From Pomphorhynchus laevis (Eukaryota; Acanthocephala; Palaeacanthocephala; Echinorhynchida; Pomphorhynchidae), in NCBI GenBank assembly GCA_012934845.2, contig WNNJ02002905.1:124001-188000 (forward strand): a stretch of 64,000 bases of DNA, written 5' to 3'. Of this stretch, positions 9,874 through 21,592 are shown piece by piece; within the stretch, counting starts at the first letter, position 1; every line of letters starts with the position of its first letter. The position numbers and the translations under genes were made by a program. The notes under the pieces are model-generated. The model ran no database searches, was not told the origin of the DNA, and saw nothing but the letters and a program-made list of their open reading frames with translations.

Positions 9874-10740
9874 TTTATATTTCTTTTTATTTTTTAAAGA
9901 TAAAAAAATGTAATTTATCAAATGTTATAAAACAATGAAGGTTTAAAATTCTGCATCAGGAGGACTGTCCGCTTTATCGTGTGCATCGAGGTGTATATTG
10001 TCGTATATATTAAATTTTATATTTATATATAAATTTCGTGCTGTGAGATCATGTGTTTAGCGCTAGCCATACTATCTATCGACTTCGATATCGTCGAAAT
10101 AATTGATCTGGAAGGTAATTATAAAAAACGTTTAATTGTTGAAATCGTCAGCATCAAGTTGTTTGCCCGAAATTTAATATCCAGAAATGATTTTTTTTGC
10201 GAAGCGTCCCGAGAATTAAAACTCTTGAATTTTATTTAAATATTTCGGCTGTTCGTGCAGCCTTTTCAATTGTAAGTATTTATTCGAACCAAGACAATAT
10301 TCTTAACCATTCAAGAGTTTTAATTCTAGAGGATGCCTCGTTAAAAACAATTTCTTTTGACCAGAAATTAATATTATTCGACCCAGAAAAGTATACAACT
10401 TTATACTCTAAAAATTTTATTTCCTCTCGTATTTTCATATTTAATATTTATCTGTCGTAATATTTAGAATAACTAAAATTTTAATTTACAGTTTGTTGCT
10501 TTTCAATTCGATAAAATAAAAAAACATGAAGGTATCATTTCAATTCAAGGATTTTAAAGAAATATATGGCAGAGCATTAATAATAATTTATTTAATGTGG
10601 CAAATTCGTGCCAACTATACGCTTACATGTCTACTAACGAAAAACAGCAAAAGTCATACAGCTGTGTATGACTCAATCGTGTCGTCCACGATTGAGATGC
10701 CCCCCCCCGTTATGAAAAATATTTCTGAGAATTGTAAAAT
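9874..10740. other. AT-rich region with inverted repeat; no recognised gene
   Basis: Short frames exist at 10051-10239 and 10197-10460, but I recognise no protein. An inverted repeat lies at about 10168-10229 and 10310-10372, including a perfect 18-bp match (agaattaaaactcttgaa and its complement, 10212-10229 and 10310-10327). Near 10597-10635 there is a faint match to the A1 LINE 3' terminus on the minus strand. Confidence 0.45.
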
Positions 10741-12300
10741 ATGACCAATGCGCCTAATCGTAAAAACCATAATTGGCTCAAAGTTATGCATTCGAACGTT
10801 CGAAGCATCCTCAATAAGATAGATGAATTGAAGGTCTTGCCAGACTCTCCTGGCACAACCTCCACATCCGCATTCAACTCCGCCTTCTTCTCGACATTTT
10901 TCGTCTCAAAGCTGTCGGCTCATCAACATTCACCAATCTTCCTTTCTTATGCGACACTCGCCTCACCTCTCTATCGCTGCGTTTTCGTCATTTCCTCTTA
11001 CTCCACGTTCTCAGTTAATCCAACAACTAGATGTTGGATTAACTGAGATCCAACATCTAGTTGTTGGATGAAACTCCAATCCTTTCTCGTCGCCGCCCCC
11101 TCGCCTGGAATCGGCTTCCACTCGACGCCCACCGCGCTCCCTCATTTATCACATTCAAATACCTCCACCGTTCCCACCTTCTCAACAATGATTTAGATTT
11201 TTTCTTTGTGGTCATGTAAGCGTGCGGTAGCACGCATTCGCCACGTAAAAAATCTATTTTTTAAGGTATAGCTACATTTCATCATCCAAATATCACTTCC
11301 TTCAGTGAATCTTGGCTCTCTGACCAAGATTACACCAGCCCTATACTCCCAGATGACATGATATCGAATTTCACAATTAGTAAAATCATGTCTGGTCTGG
11401 ATATGGAAACTGAGTCGGAAATGGTATCTTGGCTCTCTGACCTTGCTCCTAATAGCTTATTATTAATAGAGGGATATAACCTGTTTCGTTGTGATCGATC
11501 TGTACGAAGGGGAGGGGTGGTCTACTACATTGTAGTTTAGGTATTGATGTAGTGTGTTTGCTAACGGTTAGTGATACCAATGGGAATGAGGCTTTATAGC
11601 TCAAATTGTGCCTTGATAAGGTCAATTATATGCATGTGTTAGCGTTCTATCGTCCTTTTTAGGCAAGTAGCGATGATTTAATAGAACTTATTGAGCTCTG
11701 TGGTCAACATAAAAAATGTCTAATTTAAGGAGATCTGACTATTCCCTCAATAGATTGGGACTATTTTTCGTCTCCTGGTCGCATTGCATCGAACTCGGTT
11801 TTATTGAGTTTTCTACACAACAATGGTCTGCATCAGCATGCACGTGAGGCAACCCGTTTCAATAGCCACTTTCGAACACCGAACACCGCTGCATTGAGGG
11901 AAATCCAAACGGACTTCCCTTAGTTCTTTTGAAAAAAATTGCTCCTTAAATATATTCATATGTTTTACCATATGTTTCAGTTTTCTATTCTCCAATCTCG
12001 AATTCATTTACGTTGGAAGGGGTCCATTGTATTTCCAGCGTATAAAAATGGAGATCGACAAGTGTGTAAGAATACCCACCCAGTTGCATTGACATGTATT
12101 ATTTGTAAGTTACTTGCAAAGCTTATAGTCAAAAACATATATTCTTATTTGGAAAGCAACAATAAACTCACTGATCCGCAACACTTGACAATAGATAACC
12201 TTTTGGTTTCTTCCAACTCATTACAGTTTTCGTTGGATAAACGAGTTCAATCGGATATACTTTTCGTAGATTTCTCTACGAAAAGATTTCTCTATGTAGA
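10741..12300 (+). mobile_element. CR1-like LINE (family F), interrupted
   Basis: The element begins with an endonuclease start (WLKVMHSNVRSILNKIDELKVL, 10741-10845). It is then interrupted by an A1 LINE 3' end (10846-11275). It continues with more endonuclease (SWLSDLAPNSLLLIEGYNLF and RRGGVVYYI, 11358-11540), a GD.TIPSIDWD-like stretch near 11735 and the start of the RT (HPVALTCIICKLLAKLIVK and DILFVDFSTK, 11939-12290). The catalytic core is missing on the 3' side. Multiple frames are broken. Confidence 0.7.
10846..11275 (+). mobile_element. A1 LINE 3' end nested in family F LINE
   Basis: About 430 bp of the A1 subfamily: the end of the coding region followed by the 3' terminus with the hairpin GCGTGC-ggta-GCACGC near 11219-11234 and a short A-rich end. 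It splits the endonuclease of the F element. A possible short target duplication (aaggt) flanks it, but that is weak. Confidence 0.75.
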
Positions 12301-12301
12301 T

Positions 12302-12396
12302 TTCTCTACTTGTAGTTGAGTACAGTTGGTATCGGTCGTAGCTGTCTTCTTGCGTCCTCCCATCGACGTCCTTGCGTTAAAACTGTTACATTTGCT
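12302..12396 (-). mobile_element. A1 LINE 5' UTR fragment
   Basis: Similar to the 5' leader repeats of the long A1 copy at 57139-57520 (shared blocks gttg.gtatcggtcgtagctg and cttgcgtcctccca). It runs directly into the 16-bp minisatellite. Confidence 0.5.
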
Positions 12397-12580
12397 GGAT
12401 TGATCTGGAACTGGATTGATCTGGAACTGGATTGATCTGGAACTGGATTGATCTGGAACTGGATTGATCTGGAACTGGATTGATCTGGAACTGGATTGAT
12501 CTGGAACTGGATTAATCTGGAACTGGATTGATCTGGAACTGGATTGATCTGGAACTGGATTGATCTGGAACTGGATTGAT
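12397..12580. repeat. 16-bp minisatellite, about 11.5 copies
   Basis: Head-to-tail repeats of ggattgatctggaact. All are identical as read except one copy with ggattaatc near 12505. There are no spacers, so this is not a CRISPR array. Confidence 0.97.
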
Positions 12581-12689
12581 TTTAAGTTTTTAATAATCAG
12601 GACAATTTTTTAACTAGTGTCGCCTTACTATACTAGTAAGACGACACGCTCGAAAATCTAAATTCTAGCCTCTAGTGGAACCAGCATAG

Positions 12690-13098
12690 CTAGTAGTCTC
12701 TAATCCGAATTATGCTGCTGTAAGATATCCTGATAATCGGGAGAGCTTTGTTTCTCTAGGAGACTTAGCTCTCGGGAGCGCGAAACTGACTACATCGAGC
12801 AATGCTTATAATGGTCTGTCTAATCAATCGAATGATACTACAAATGAGGATCACATTCGAGATATTCAATCTGATCAGAAGATGAACAATAACTCGATTG
12901 ACGAAGAAGATTCCTTCTATGTACCAGAATCAGAACATGATATGAATGAATTATCACACAGTTCACTAAGACCGCAGCTGAAGAGAAATTACCTAACGTA
13001 CTTAAACGATTGTATTTGGCGGGGGTGAATGTCGTGATTGTATAACATTTTGTTTTGTTTTTTAGATGTATTCAATAAAGCTTCTATAGTTCATCACA
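12690..13098 (+). mobile_element. Ty3/gypsy-like LTR element fossil, 3' piece
   Basis: A broken remnant of the 3' end of an LTR retrotransposon: an acidic coding tail followed by an LTR-like segment at 13030-13098 that starts TGTCG, ends TCACA and contains AATAAA. A similar segment on the opposite strand lies at 16260-16326. Old and incomplete. Confidence 0.5.
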
Positions 13099-13148
13099 AG
13101 AACTATAGAAGGCGAAATTGTTTTCAATAATTTGGAGGTCTTACCCGC

Positions 13149-13218
13149 CCTAGGAAAAGAATCCTAGGAGATTCTTTTGAATCTCCTATGATTCAAAAGA
13201 GTCCTAGCTCTTTTGAAT
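13149..13218. repeat. Three consecutive perfect hairpins at an element junction
   Basis: Inverted repeats lie back to back: 13149-13155 with 13162-13168 (CCTAGGA), 13165-13174 with 13179-13188, and 13191-13201 with 13208-13218 (ATTCAAAAGAG). They sit at the junction between the LTR fossil and the A1 LINE, and the last arm is real LINE sequence. Confidence 0.85.
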
Positions 13219-15706
13219 TGCTCACTTGTCGTTCTTCTTACCGATCACTAGATCTCGCCATTGTATACCGTACTGGTTCATCAGCTCCTACATCTTTATT
13301 TTTTACCGAACTCGCTGACTTTCTTTCTCATTGTTCTTTGTCATCATCCATCCCTTCACTCGTACTAGGCGACTTCAACATCCTCCTTGATCGCCCCTCT
13401 TCCACGGATTCAATTCGGTTCATCAACATTCTATCCAACTATAATTACAAACTAATCTCCACTGCACCCACATATCCTTGATGGGGAACTCGACATCATT
13501 GCTGTCCCCGATCAGTTTGCTGACTACAACTCACTCTCCATTTTCGATCCTGGTCTATCCGATCACTTTCTCGTCGCCCTTGATGTCGCTCACAACGACA
13601 CCCCTCCTCACACACCTACAATACTACGTCGCTCTTGGAGAAATCTTGACCTCTTCCTTCACCGCTCTGCCTTACTCAAATCGTCTCTATCCTATCGAAC
13701 AATAACATATTCCTCTCCTCACGATCTCGCCTTTCTTTTCGACTCTGAACTCACACCCATTCTCGATCTTCTCTTGCCCTTCAAGTCTAACTTACACCGT
13801 CGCTTGCACCGTGCCCCATGGTTTGACATCAATGCCTACTCTCAAAGCGTCGACTCTGTCATGCATTGAGAGTCTATCACTGTTCTCTCAGACGTAATTT
13901 CCGCTCGATCACTCCGTCTTTCCATGATACCTATCTTGCTCATCGCCGGTTTCATCTCCACCTAATACGTACCAAATGCAACTCCTTCTGGCAGCATAAA
14001 ATCATCACTTCATTCAACTCTAATTTTAACTCAATCCCTGCTCGCTCATCTCCGCCGTGCAACATCAATCCCCATGATTATTCGTCATTAATCCAGATCA
14101 AAGTATCCACAATGCTCTCTCACACCCCGGTCTCCATCCTATCCCACTCTACCCCGCCTAGTCTCATCCACCCGGAACTCTTTCATCTTCTCCCTGTCTC
14201 ACGTTCCGAAGTCTCATCTGTTCTCATGTCCCTGCCTAGCAAAACCTCACCTGCCGATCCCGTGCCTACCCACATACTTAAATCCATATGCTCATCGATA
14301 TCCCCTTTTCTCACAACCTTGTTTAATTCATTCACCTGCAGTCGTATCTTCCCTTAACACTGAAAAGTCGCAATCGTTCGTTCATCCTAAAGAAACAATC
14401 GCTCGACCGATCACTTCAATCTAGCTATCGCCCCATTTCACTACTCCCTACCCTTTCTAAGCTCTTAGAACGCATCATCTTAATACAAATCAACGCTTAT
14501 CTCTCCTCATCCAATCTGTACCCTCCTTTTCAATCCGCTTTCCGCTCTAATCACTCCTCAGAAATCGCCTGCATGAAAGTTTACAACGACTTACTCATTT
14601 CTTGAGACAATGCTCAATATAGTATTCTCATCTCCCTCAAACTCTCCTCCGCCTTCGACATTGTCGACAATTCCGTCCTTATTTCTCACCTTCGTTATGA
14701 TTACATCTTTGCTTCTTCCTCTGTAGCATGGTCTGCCTTATATCTATCTGACCGTTCCTTTCGCGTCTGTTCTAATTCATCATCCTCCCCTCCCATCCCT
14801 ATCTTTCGCGGGGTCCCACACGGTTCAGTCCTAGGTCCCCTGCTTTTCTCTCTTCTGCTTGGCCATCTTTCTCCGTTTATCAAACCTTTCTCCTTTAACG
14901 TCATGCAATACGCCGATGACATCGTCATCTATGCTAATGCATCCGCACATTGCATACACGATATCGGCATTTCTGCCTTCAACTGTCTTTCTTCTATCTA
15001 AAACGTCTCTCCAATCTTCATCTCGTTCTAAACCCCGAGAAGTCTAAAATAATGTGGATCCTCCCCCGTAAACCAAACATATCTCCTCCCACTATATCTT
15101 TTGCCTCATCGATCATCCCCATAGTACACAATCTCACTTTCTTAGGCTTCCATTTCGATGATCACCTTTCCCTTAAACCCTTCGTCCGTGATAAGGTTCG
15201 CTCGTCTAACTTAATTCTCCGTGACATCCGCCATATCCGCTCCCTTATCGACTTCCGTTCTTGTATGACTCTTTTTTTCCTAAAATCGATTACTGCCTTA
15301 GCCTTTTTGCCAATTCTCCAAAATCCATCATTCTACTACTATAACGAATAATCAACACCGCCGTTTAAGTGCTCTTTCGTCTCCGTCGCTTCGACCACAC
15401 ATCCACATATTTACCCAACTCTTCTGGTCCACCATCCACATCCGCATCAAACTCCGCCTTCTTCTCGTAACTTTTCGTATCATCGCCGTCGGCTGTCCAT
15501 CGTTCATCAACCTTCCTTTCTTAGACGACACTCGCCCCAATTCACTATCGCTACGTTCCCGTCATACCATCTTACTACACGTTCCCAATTACTCCAACAA
15601 CTATGGTCTCCGATCCTTCCTCGTCGCCGCCTCACTCGCCTGGAATCAACTCCCTATCGACGTCCGCCGCGTTCCCTCCTTTATCACATTTAAACACCTC
15701 CTGTGT
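13207..15706 (+). mobile_element. A1 LINE (L2/CR1-like), 5'-truncated
   Basis: A plus-strand LINE of 2.5 kb. The endonuclease is at 13207-13480 (LDLAIVYRT, then PSLVLGDFNILL). The RT spans 14400-15350: RPISLLPTLSKLLERIIL-like, SAFDIVDNSVL, FRGVPHGSVLGPLLFSLLLG (14800-14870) and MQYADDIVIYAN (about 14905-14940). The C-terminal region has FVRDKVRSSNLILRDIRHIRSLIDF and, after a frame change, LRSRRHT-like and APSFIT-like blocks to about 15700. It is truncated 5' within the endonuclease and stops 3' just before the terminal hairpin. Frameshifts and stops are present, but all RT motifs can be read. It belongs to the L2/CR1 superfamily. Confidence 0.85.
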
Positions 15707-16326
15707 TTAATGCATCGCTTTTGCCTGGTCGATTACGTTTAATAGTTTTGGTAGGTTACTCTCAAGAAGCCTTTGTATTATTTTAGATGAGCCTATTCCA
15801 ATAATAAAGGCGTTCAGAATCGCTTGGTCCCTGCGATCGGCAGCCGAAACGTCAGTGAAATTACATTCATAAGCTAGTTGTTTTAAAACATTAGCGTATT
15901 GTTGAATGTCTTCGGATTCATTTTGATGTCGAGCGTACAACATATATCGCGCGTATACCACGTTGACGGGTTTATCAAATATTGTTTTCAACAGCTCGCT
16001 CGATAGCCTCATCATAAGTTTCCGCGTGTTGAATGAATTTAAAAATTTCAGAGCACACAAAATTGCGAGGATAGTCAATTTGATAGCAGGTGTTGCATTA
16101 ATGTAAGCCACAAAAGTCTCTAAAGTAGCAAGCCAATGTCTCCATCGATCTGTAGCGCCCTGATCGTACGATATTGTCAGTTTAACGGCTGTAGATATCG
16201 CGTGTAGTCTACATCGTTTGTCGATGCTAGTAAAGTCATGATAAATGTATTCAATAAATTGTGATGAACCATAGAAACTTTATTGAATACATCAACAAAA
16301 CAAAAAAATGTTATACAATCACGACA
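15707..16326 (-). mobile_element. Ty3/gypsy-like LTR element fossil, 5' piece with gag
   Basis: A gag-like frame (15707-16111, minus) resembles Ty3/gypsy gag proteins. It is preceded by an LTR-like segment of only 67 bp at 16260-16326 that matches 13030-13098 in inverted orientation. It is broken, old and interrupted by or joined to the A1 LINE. Confidence 0.55.
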
Positions 16327-16329
16327 CAA

Positions 16330-16984
16330 GCATCAAGTTGTGTTGAGCGTAAATGATTGTAGTTGGCTTCGAGATTACCTGAGAGTAATAAATCTGTGGA
16401 TTGATCGATGTTTGTGTAATTTAGCCTTGCAGGTTGAATGATTCTAATACGATGATAAATTGAATTTGATTGTTTTATATTATTGAGATTTTGTCAGTCG
16501 AATATACATGAACCGAGTTTGTGTTTCATAATAAGCGACAATTTAGAAGAACGTTCTAGGTGCATATTATGGAGTTGCATGTTAGAAAAAGCAATATCAA
16601 TGCATATTCGTTGTGACATTCATATTACGTCTTTTCGACTGGAACATAAAAAATAAGATCAATGGTGTTGAAATAACTAACCATCTGTAAGAGCTTGTCT
16701 GGGATAGGTAAAGTGTACCGAGCGATAAAATCACTATCGATTTACAACCAGGTATTTCATGAGTGGAATTCAGTAAAATGCCTGAATATCTCTTGTAGTA
16801 TATCTAGAGATGCTATCAAGAAAGCTATCGAAGCCTAGAGAAAAAATTTGCGATTTCTTATTGATTGAATTCTTAAGTCGTTGACGTTTTTTATCATGTT
16901 TTGTAAGCGACATGCTTGTCGCTCATTTGTGCTGTTTGTTATAATAATACAGATAAATTACTCAAATTGTTTAAATTGAATCGG
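16330..16984. other. Unassigned sequence
   Basis: About 650 bp without a frame or repeat that I recognise. Confidence 0.35.
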
Positions 16985-17150
16985 ATTTGGCGTTAAAAAC
17001 ACGGAATTGAGGCTGATTGGCGTATATGAATGGTTAGGTGATTCCACGAGAGATGAGTATCCACAAGGAAGGAACGGAAGAGAAAAGAGGTAGGGTAGTT
17101 ATGTTTATGTAAAAGAAGGGAATTACGGGAAAGCAAGGAACAGTAAACAG

Positions 17151-17828
17151 GACGAGAATTATCAAGAAAAGGAAGGTTGATAAATGAAGGGGTATGAAAA
17201 GTTATAAAGCGGAAAGCAATGAGAAGAAGACGAATTTGAACACGACAATAAATTGTAGGCAAATCGAGAGAAGCAAGATGGTAGGATGTATGATCAAAAC
17301 GACGAAGACGGAGGATAATTCGGACATCTGCGTTGACGATGCGTTGTAGGGGAAGAAGAGTGGATTTAGGTGAGTTGGAAAATAGACTAAGACAATAATC
17401 GAGTCGAGAAAAAAGGAGAGATGATATGAAAGTCATACAAAAAGGGAAATCGATCAATCTACGAACTTGACGGAGGTTGCGGAGTATTAAGGTAGATGAG
17501 CGTACTTTGTCACTAACGAAAGATTTAATTGAAAGTCGGTTGTCGAAATGAAAGCCTAGGAAAACGAGATTATCAACGATAGGAAGAAAACAGGACGAGA
17601 ATTATCAAGAAAAGGAAGGTTGAGAAATGACGGGGTATGAAAAGTTACAAGGCGGAAAGCAGCGATAAGAAGACGAATTTGAACACGACAATAAATCGTA
17701 TGCAAATCGAGAGAAGCAAGATGATGGGATTTATGATTAAAACAACGAAGACGGATGAAAATTCTGACGGCTACGTTGACGATGAGTTGTAGTGGAAGAA
17801 GAGTGGATTTAGGTTAGTTGGAAAATAT
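17151..17828. repeat. Duplicated A2 LINE segment (offset about 440 bp)
   Basis: The block starting caggacgagaattatcaag at about 17151 recurs at about 17591, and the two can be followed for more than 200 bp with about 10 percent divergence. The second copy is the one split by the RTE insertion. Either an old tandem duplication or two overlapping A2 copies would explain it. Confidence 0.75.
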
Positions 17829-19548
17829 TATTATTATTAAACCACTAGACCTTACAGATCGTGAGTTACAACATTAAGAAGACGAAAATAAAGTCAAATC
17901 AAAGTGAAATAGCAAAATTAGTCCAGGACAATCGATTCTGAGCCACCATTTCCAGTTCTTGTCTCCATATTCTTTTAAATCTTTGCCAGCCAATGTTCGA
18001 GTAGCTGAATAGTATTTTCTTGGCATCGTCTTCGATCGTTCTCTTTAGATTCTTACGAACACCGCCTCTGGGGCGTCGCCAGGATTCTTCCGGGTCCAAG
18101 TACAGAGATAACTTTGGGAGTCTATCTCTTTGCATCCGAAGTACATGGCCAAGATAGCGCAGTCTATTTTTCCGAATCAAATCAGACACGGAGACGTCGA
18201 GTGAACATCGAGAATACACTTATGCGTTCGATACATGATCGAGTGGATTGACTTTTGCAATTCTACGTAGACATCGTCGCTCAAAAACAGCAAGTTGATT
18301 ATTTGTTGTAAGTTTTTCAGGCCAGCACTCGGATCCATACAGTAGTACTGGACGAACAATAGACGAATATATTCGGATCTTTGTTTTAATAGATACATTA
18401 TTATCACGCCAGAGGGAGTTTAGACGCGAAAAGGCGAAACCAGCCTTTATTATCCGGCTTCGAATGTCGTAGTCACATCGGCAGTCTACGGAAAACACTG
18501 ATCCAAGATAGGTGAAAGATTGTACCTGTTCAATAGTTATACCATCAATAATAACTGAGCACGGAGGGGAGTTTATGGCGAGTAGTTTACATTTCGGTAA
18601 GTTAAGGAATAACCCATATTTCTTTGCTGTCTCGCCTATGCGGGTTGCTGTACGTCGCGCATCCTCAAATGATTCTGACAGTACGACTACATCATCCGCG
18701 TACGTCAGATCAGAAAGCAGCATATTGCTCGGATGCAGGCGTATACCTTCACTGTGTAGGTCGAGCGTTTCCCATAAGAGATGATCGATGAGAATGTTGA
18801 ATAGTTCTGGTGATAGTACTCCCCCTGTCGAACACCTGTACTGACAGGAAACGGAATTCCAGTACAACCGTATTCGCGCACGACTGACACAGTATTTTCA
18901 TACATTGCACCGATAAGTTCACACAGGTGTTTAGGAATGCCTAAGGTATGGAGGAGCTTCCAGATGAATAGTCGATTAACTTGGTCAAACGCCGACTCGA
19001 AATCCAAAAATAGTAATATCAACGGTTGTTGATACTCTTAACGGACATCCATCAGAACGCGAAGGGTGAATATATGATCAATGCATCCTCGATTTGGTCT
19101 AAATCCAGCTTGATTTTCTCTTGTTTGAATTTGCCGTAACGGCCTAATTCTGTTCAGAATTATGCCTTCCATGATTTTATATACTACAGGTAGGAGAGAT
19201 ATGGGTCGATAATTCGAGCATAACGAAGCATCCCCCTTCTTCAGTATTGGAATTATAATTGAAGTTTGCCAGTCCATGGGAACCTGATTGTGATTCCAGA
19301 TACATTGGAACAAATCGGTCAAATATTTGACAACTTTAGGACCACCATATTTGAGAAATTCTGGATGTATTTGATCATGTCTCGCAGATTTTCCGCATTT
19401 CAGTGTATTAATTATTTGACTGACCTCAATACTTGATGGGGGTTGCCGTCGATTTCTAACACTTCTGTATGCATAGTACATACTTGGCGACTCCAGGATT
19501 TGTCATTACTACATGAGTTTGTTGAAGTGTTTGCATTTTTTGCATATG
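17829..19548 (-). mobile_element. RTE-type LINE, 5'-truncated, with 14-bp target duplications
   Basis: A minus-strand RTE-clade LINE. The RT can be read in order: LKCGKSARHDQIHPEFLKYGG, NYRPISLLPVVYKIMEGIIL and NQAGFRPNRGCIDH (19481-19038); FLDFESAFDQVNR and GVRQGE (19022-18705); LTYADDVVVLSESF, SFTYLGSVFS and LLYGSECW (18867-18220); and the typical C-terminal RLRYLGHVLRMQRDRLPK block (18219-17899). The 3' end carries an ATT repeat as is usual for RTE. The sequence tagttggaaaatat is present at 17815-17828 and 19549-19562, which is a clean target-site duplication. The host A2 sequence rejoins across it. A few frame breaks are present. Confidence 0.92.
18220..18867 (-). CDS. RTE reverse transcriptase core (215 aa open)
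   Basis: The open segment carries the palm and thumb of the RT: LSPELFNILIDHLL, the catalytic YADD box near residue 57, GLFLNLPKCKLL, and the SFTYLGSVFSVDCRCDYDI to RIYSSIVRPVLLYGSECW region. The GVRQG motif is in a different frame upstream, so this copy is broken just before the core. Confidence 0.8.
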   Translation of the reverse strand: MYWNSVSCQYRCSTGGVLSPELFNILIDHLLWETLDLHSEGIRLHPSNMLLSDLTYADDVVVLSESFEDARRTATRIGETAKKYGLFLNLPKCKLLAINSPPCSVIIDGITIEQVQSFTYLGSVFSVDCRCDYDIRSRIIKAGFAFSRLNSLWRDNNVSIKTKIRIYSSIVRPVLLYGSECWPEKLTTNNQLAVFERRCLRRIAKVNPLDHVSNA

Positions 19549-19854
19549 TAGTTGGAAAATATACTAACACAGTAATCAAGTTTTGAGAAAATGAAAGATA
19601 TGAGAGTCATACAAGGAGGGAAATCGATCAACCTACGAATTTGGCGGATTTTGGGAAGATCAAAGTAGATAAGCGTACTTTATCTCTAACAAAAGGTTTA
19701 AGTGAAAGTCGGTTGTCGAAATTGAAACCTTGACAACAAGATTGTCAACGATAGAAGGAATTGCAGAATTTAATGATACGGAGGGAGGTTCTAAGACTGG
19801 GCGTCGAGAAAGGATCCACATTATTTTGGATTTATCAAAAAAATATTTATCTTA

Positions 19855-20440
19855 AAGTGGCAAATGCGTGCCAGCGCACGCTTACATGACCACAAAAAAC
19901 AAGACTGTGAATCAGGTGTCGAGAAGGTGTGAACGGAGAAGGTGTTTGAATGTGATAAAGGAGGGGGCGCGGCGGACGTCGAGATGGAGTTGATTCCAGG
20001 CGAGTAAGGCGGCGACGAGGGATCGGAGATCGTTGCTGTTGGAGTAATTAGGAACGTGGAGTAAGAGGGTATAACAGGAACGAAGCGATAGCGAGGTGGG
20101 GCGAGTATCGTCTAAGAAAGGAAGGTTGATGAACGATGGGGAGCCGACAGCGATGAGACGAAAGGTAACGAGAAGAAGGCGGAGTTTGATGCGGATGTGG
20201 ATGGTGGGCCAGGAGAGTTGGGCAAAATATGTGGATGTGTGGTCGAAGCGACGGAGACGAAAGAGCACTCGAACGGCGGTGTTGATTATTCGTTGTAGGG
20301 GTAGGATGATGGATTTTGGAGAATTGGCGAAAAGGCTAAGGCAGTAATCGATTTTAGGGAAAATAAGCGATGAAAGAAGATACATACAAGAACGGAAGTC
20401 GATAAGGGGGCGGATACGTCGGATCTCACGGAGAATTAAG
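19855..20440 (-). mobile_element. A1 LINE 3' fragment nested in A2
   Basis: The open frame 19912-20385 encodes the A1 RT C-terminus (FPKIDYCLSLFANSPKS, LPLQRIINTAVRVLFRLRRFDH, RAPSFITFKHLLRSHLLDT). The 3' terminal hairpin (GCGTGC with GCACGC) lies at about 19867-19885. The short direct repeat ggattta at 19828-19834 and 20472-20478 may mark the insertion site. This copy is among the better preserved A1 3' ends. Confidence 0.8.
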
Positions 20441-21447
20441 TTAGACCATTAGGATTCAGAATTATTTATTAGGATTTAGAATAAGACGAAGAGAAGAAAG
20501 ATGACCGAAAATCTAGGCAATACAGTTGGAAGCAGAAACACTAAGATCATGGATACGATAAGCAGGTACATTCGCATAAATGATAATGTCATCAGCATAT
20601 TGCATAGCATAGAAGTTAATTGTACGAGAAATATAAGACAAATCACTGAGAATAAGAGATAAAAGCATAGGGCCTAATACAGAGCCTTATGGAACACCGG
20701 ACGGGATGGAAGAAAGATTATAGAGAAGAGTTAGAACAAACGCGAAAAGTACGGTTTGATAGATATGAAGAAAACCAAGCCACAGTGTGTAAAGAGAAGT
20801 CATAATCATGACGAATACAATGGAGAAGAATCGAGTGATCGACGATGTCAAAAGCAGAAGGTAGATCAAGAGAAATTTTGACACTACATAATTTTTAATC
20901 TCGCGAGATGAGTAAATCGTTATAAACTTTAAGACATGTAATTTTAATAGAGTGATTAGAGAGAAAAGTAGTTTGGAAGGGAGGAAGCAAGTTGGAGAAT
21001 ATAGATATGCATTAACTTGATTGAGAACAAGACGCTCAAAGAGTTTGGAGAGGGTTGGGCGAGGTATGATAGGACGGTACGAGGATGGTAGTGAGGAATC
21101 GAGATATTGTTTTTTGAGAAGTGGGCGAACAGCGGCACATTTTCAGTTGAAAGGAAATGTGCGGCTGTTGATAGACAAGTTGAACAATGTGGTTATGAAG
21201 AGTGATATAGCAGCAGATATTTTTAGAATTATGACCCAATTATGTCATTGGGTCAGAAAGAGATGTTTTATAAGGTAATGACAGAAGAACCGAAGAAACT
21301 TCATCAGACGAAACGGAAAGAGGGTGAAATAGCTCTGCGAGGGGAGTATTTAAAGAGAAGATAGGATACAAGGGGATTTTGGGTAAGAAAATTCATCAAG
21401 ATTTATGTTGCAAGCGTTTTATCCTTGTCATTTATCATGATTTATGT

Positions 21448-21592
21448 TTTGCCGCGCTTCCTTCTTTATCACATTCAAATACCGCCTCCGCATTCATCTT
21501 CTCGACACATGAGTTAGATTTTTGTTTTTCTTTTCGTGGTCATGTAAACGTGTGCCGGCACTCATTTGCCACTTAAAATAAATAATTTTTAA
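21448..21592 (+). mobile_element. A1 LINE 3' tail, inverted relative to host A2
   Basis: About 145 bp: the end of the A1 coding region (cttccttctttatcacattc) followed by the terminal region with gtcatgtaaacgtg and a hairpin in which one stem base has changed. It is very short and 5'-truncated and splits the A2 middle region. Confidence 0.75.

Noticed and set aside
10051-10460. Overlapping small frames as a host gene
   Set aside because: No recognised family. The region holds an inverted repeat and the frames look like chance openings.
12397-12580. CRISPR array
   Set aside because: The repeats are 16 bp, directly adjacent and without spacers, and the DNA is animal. It is a minisatellite.
15707-16111. 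Host gene related to a gag-like protein
   Set aside because: The frame resembles Ty3/gypsy gag and is adjacent to an LTR-like segment, so a domesticated gene is not supported.
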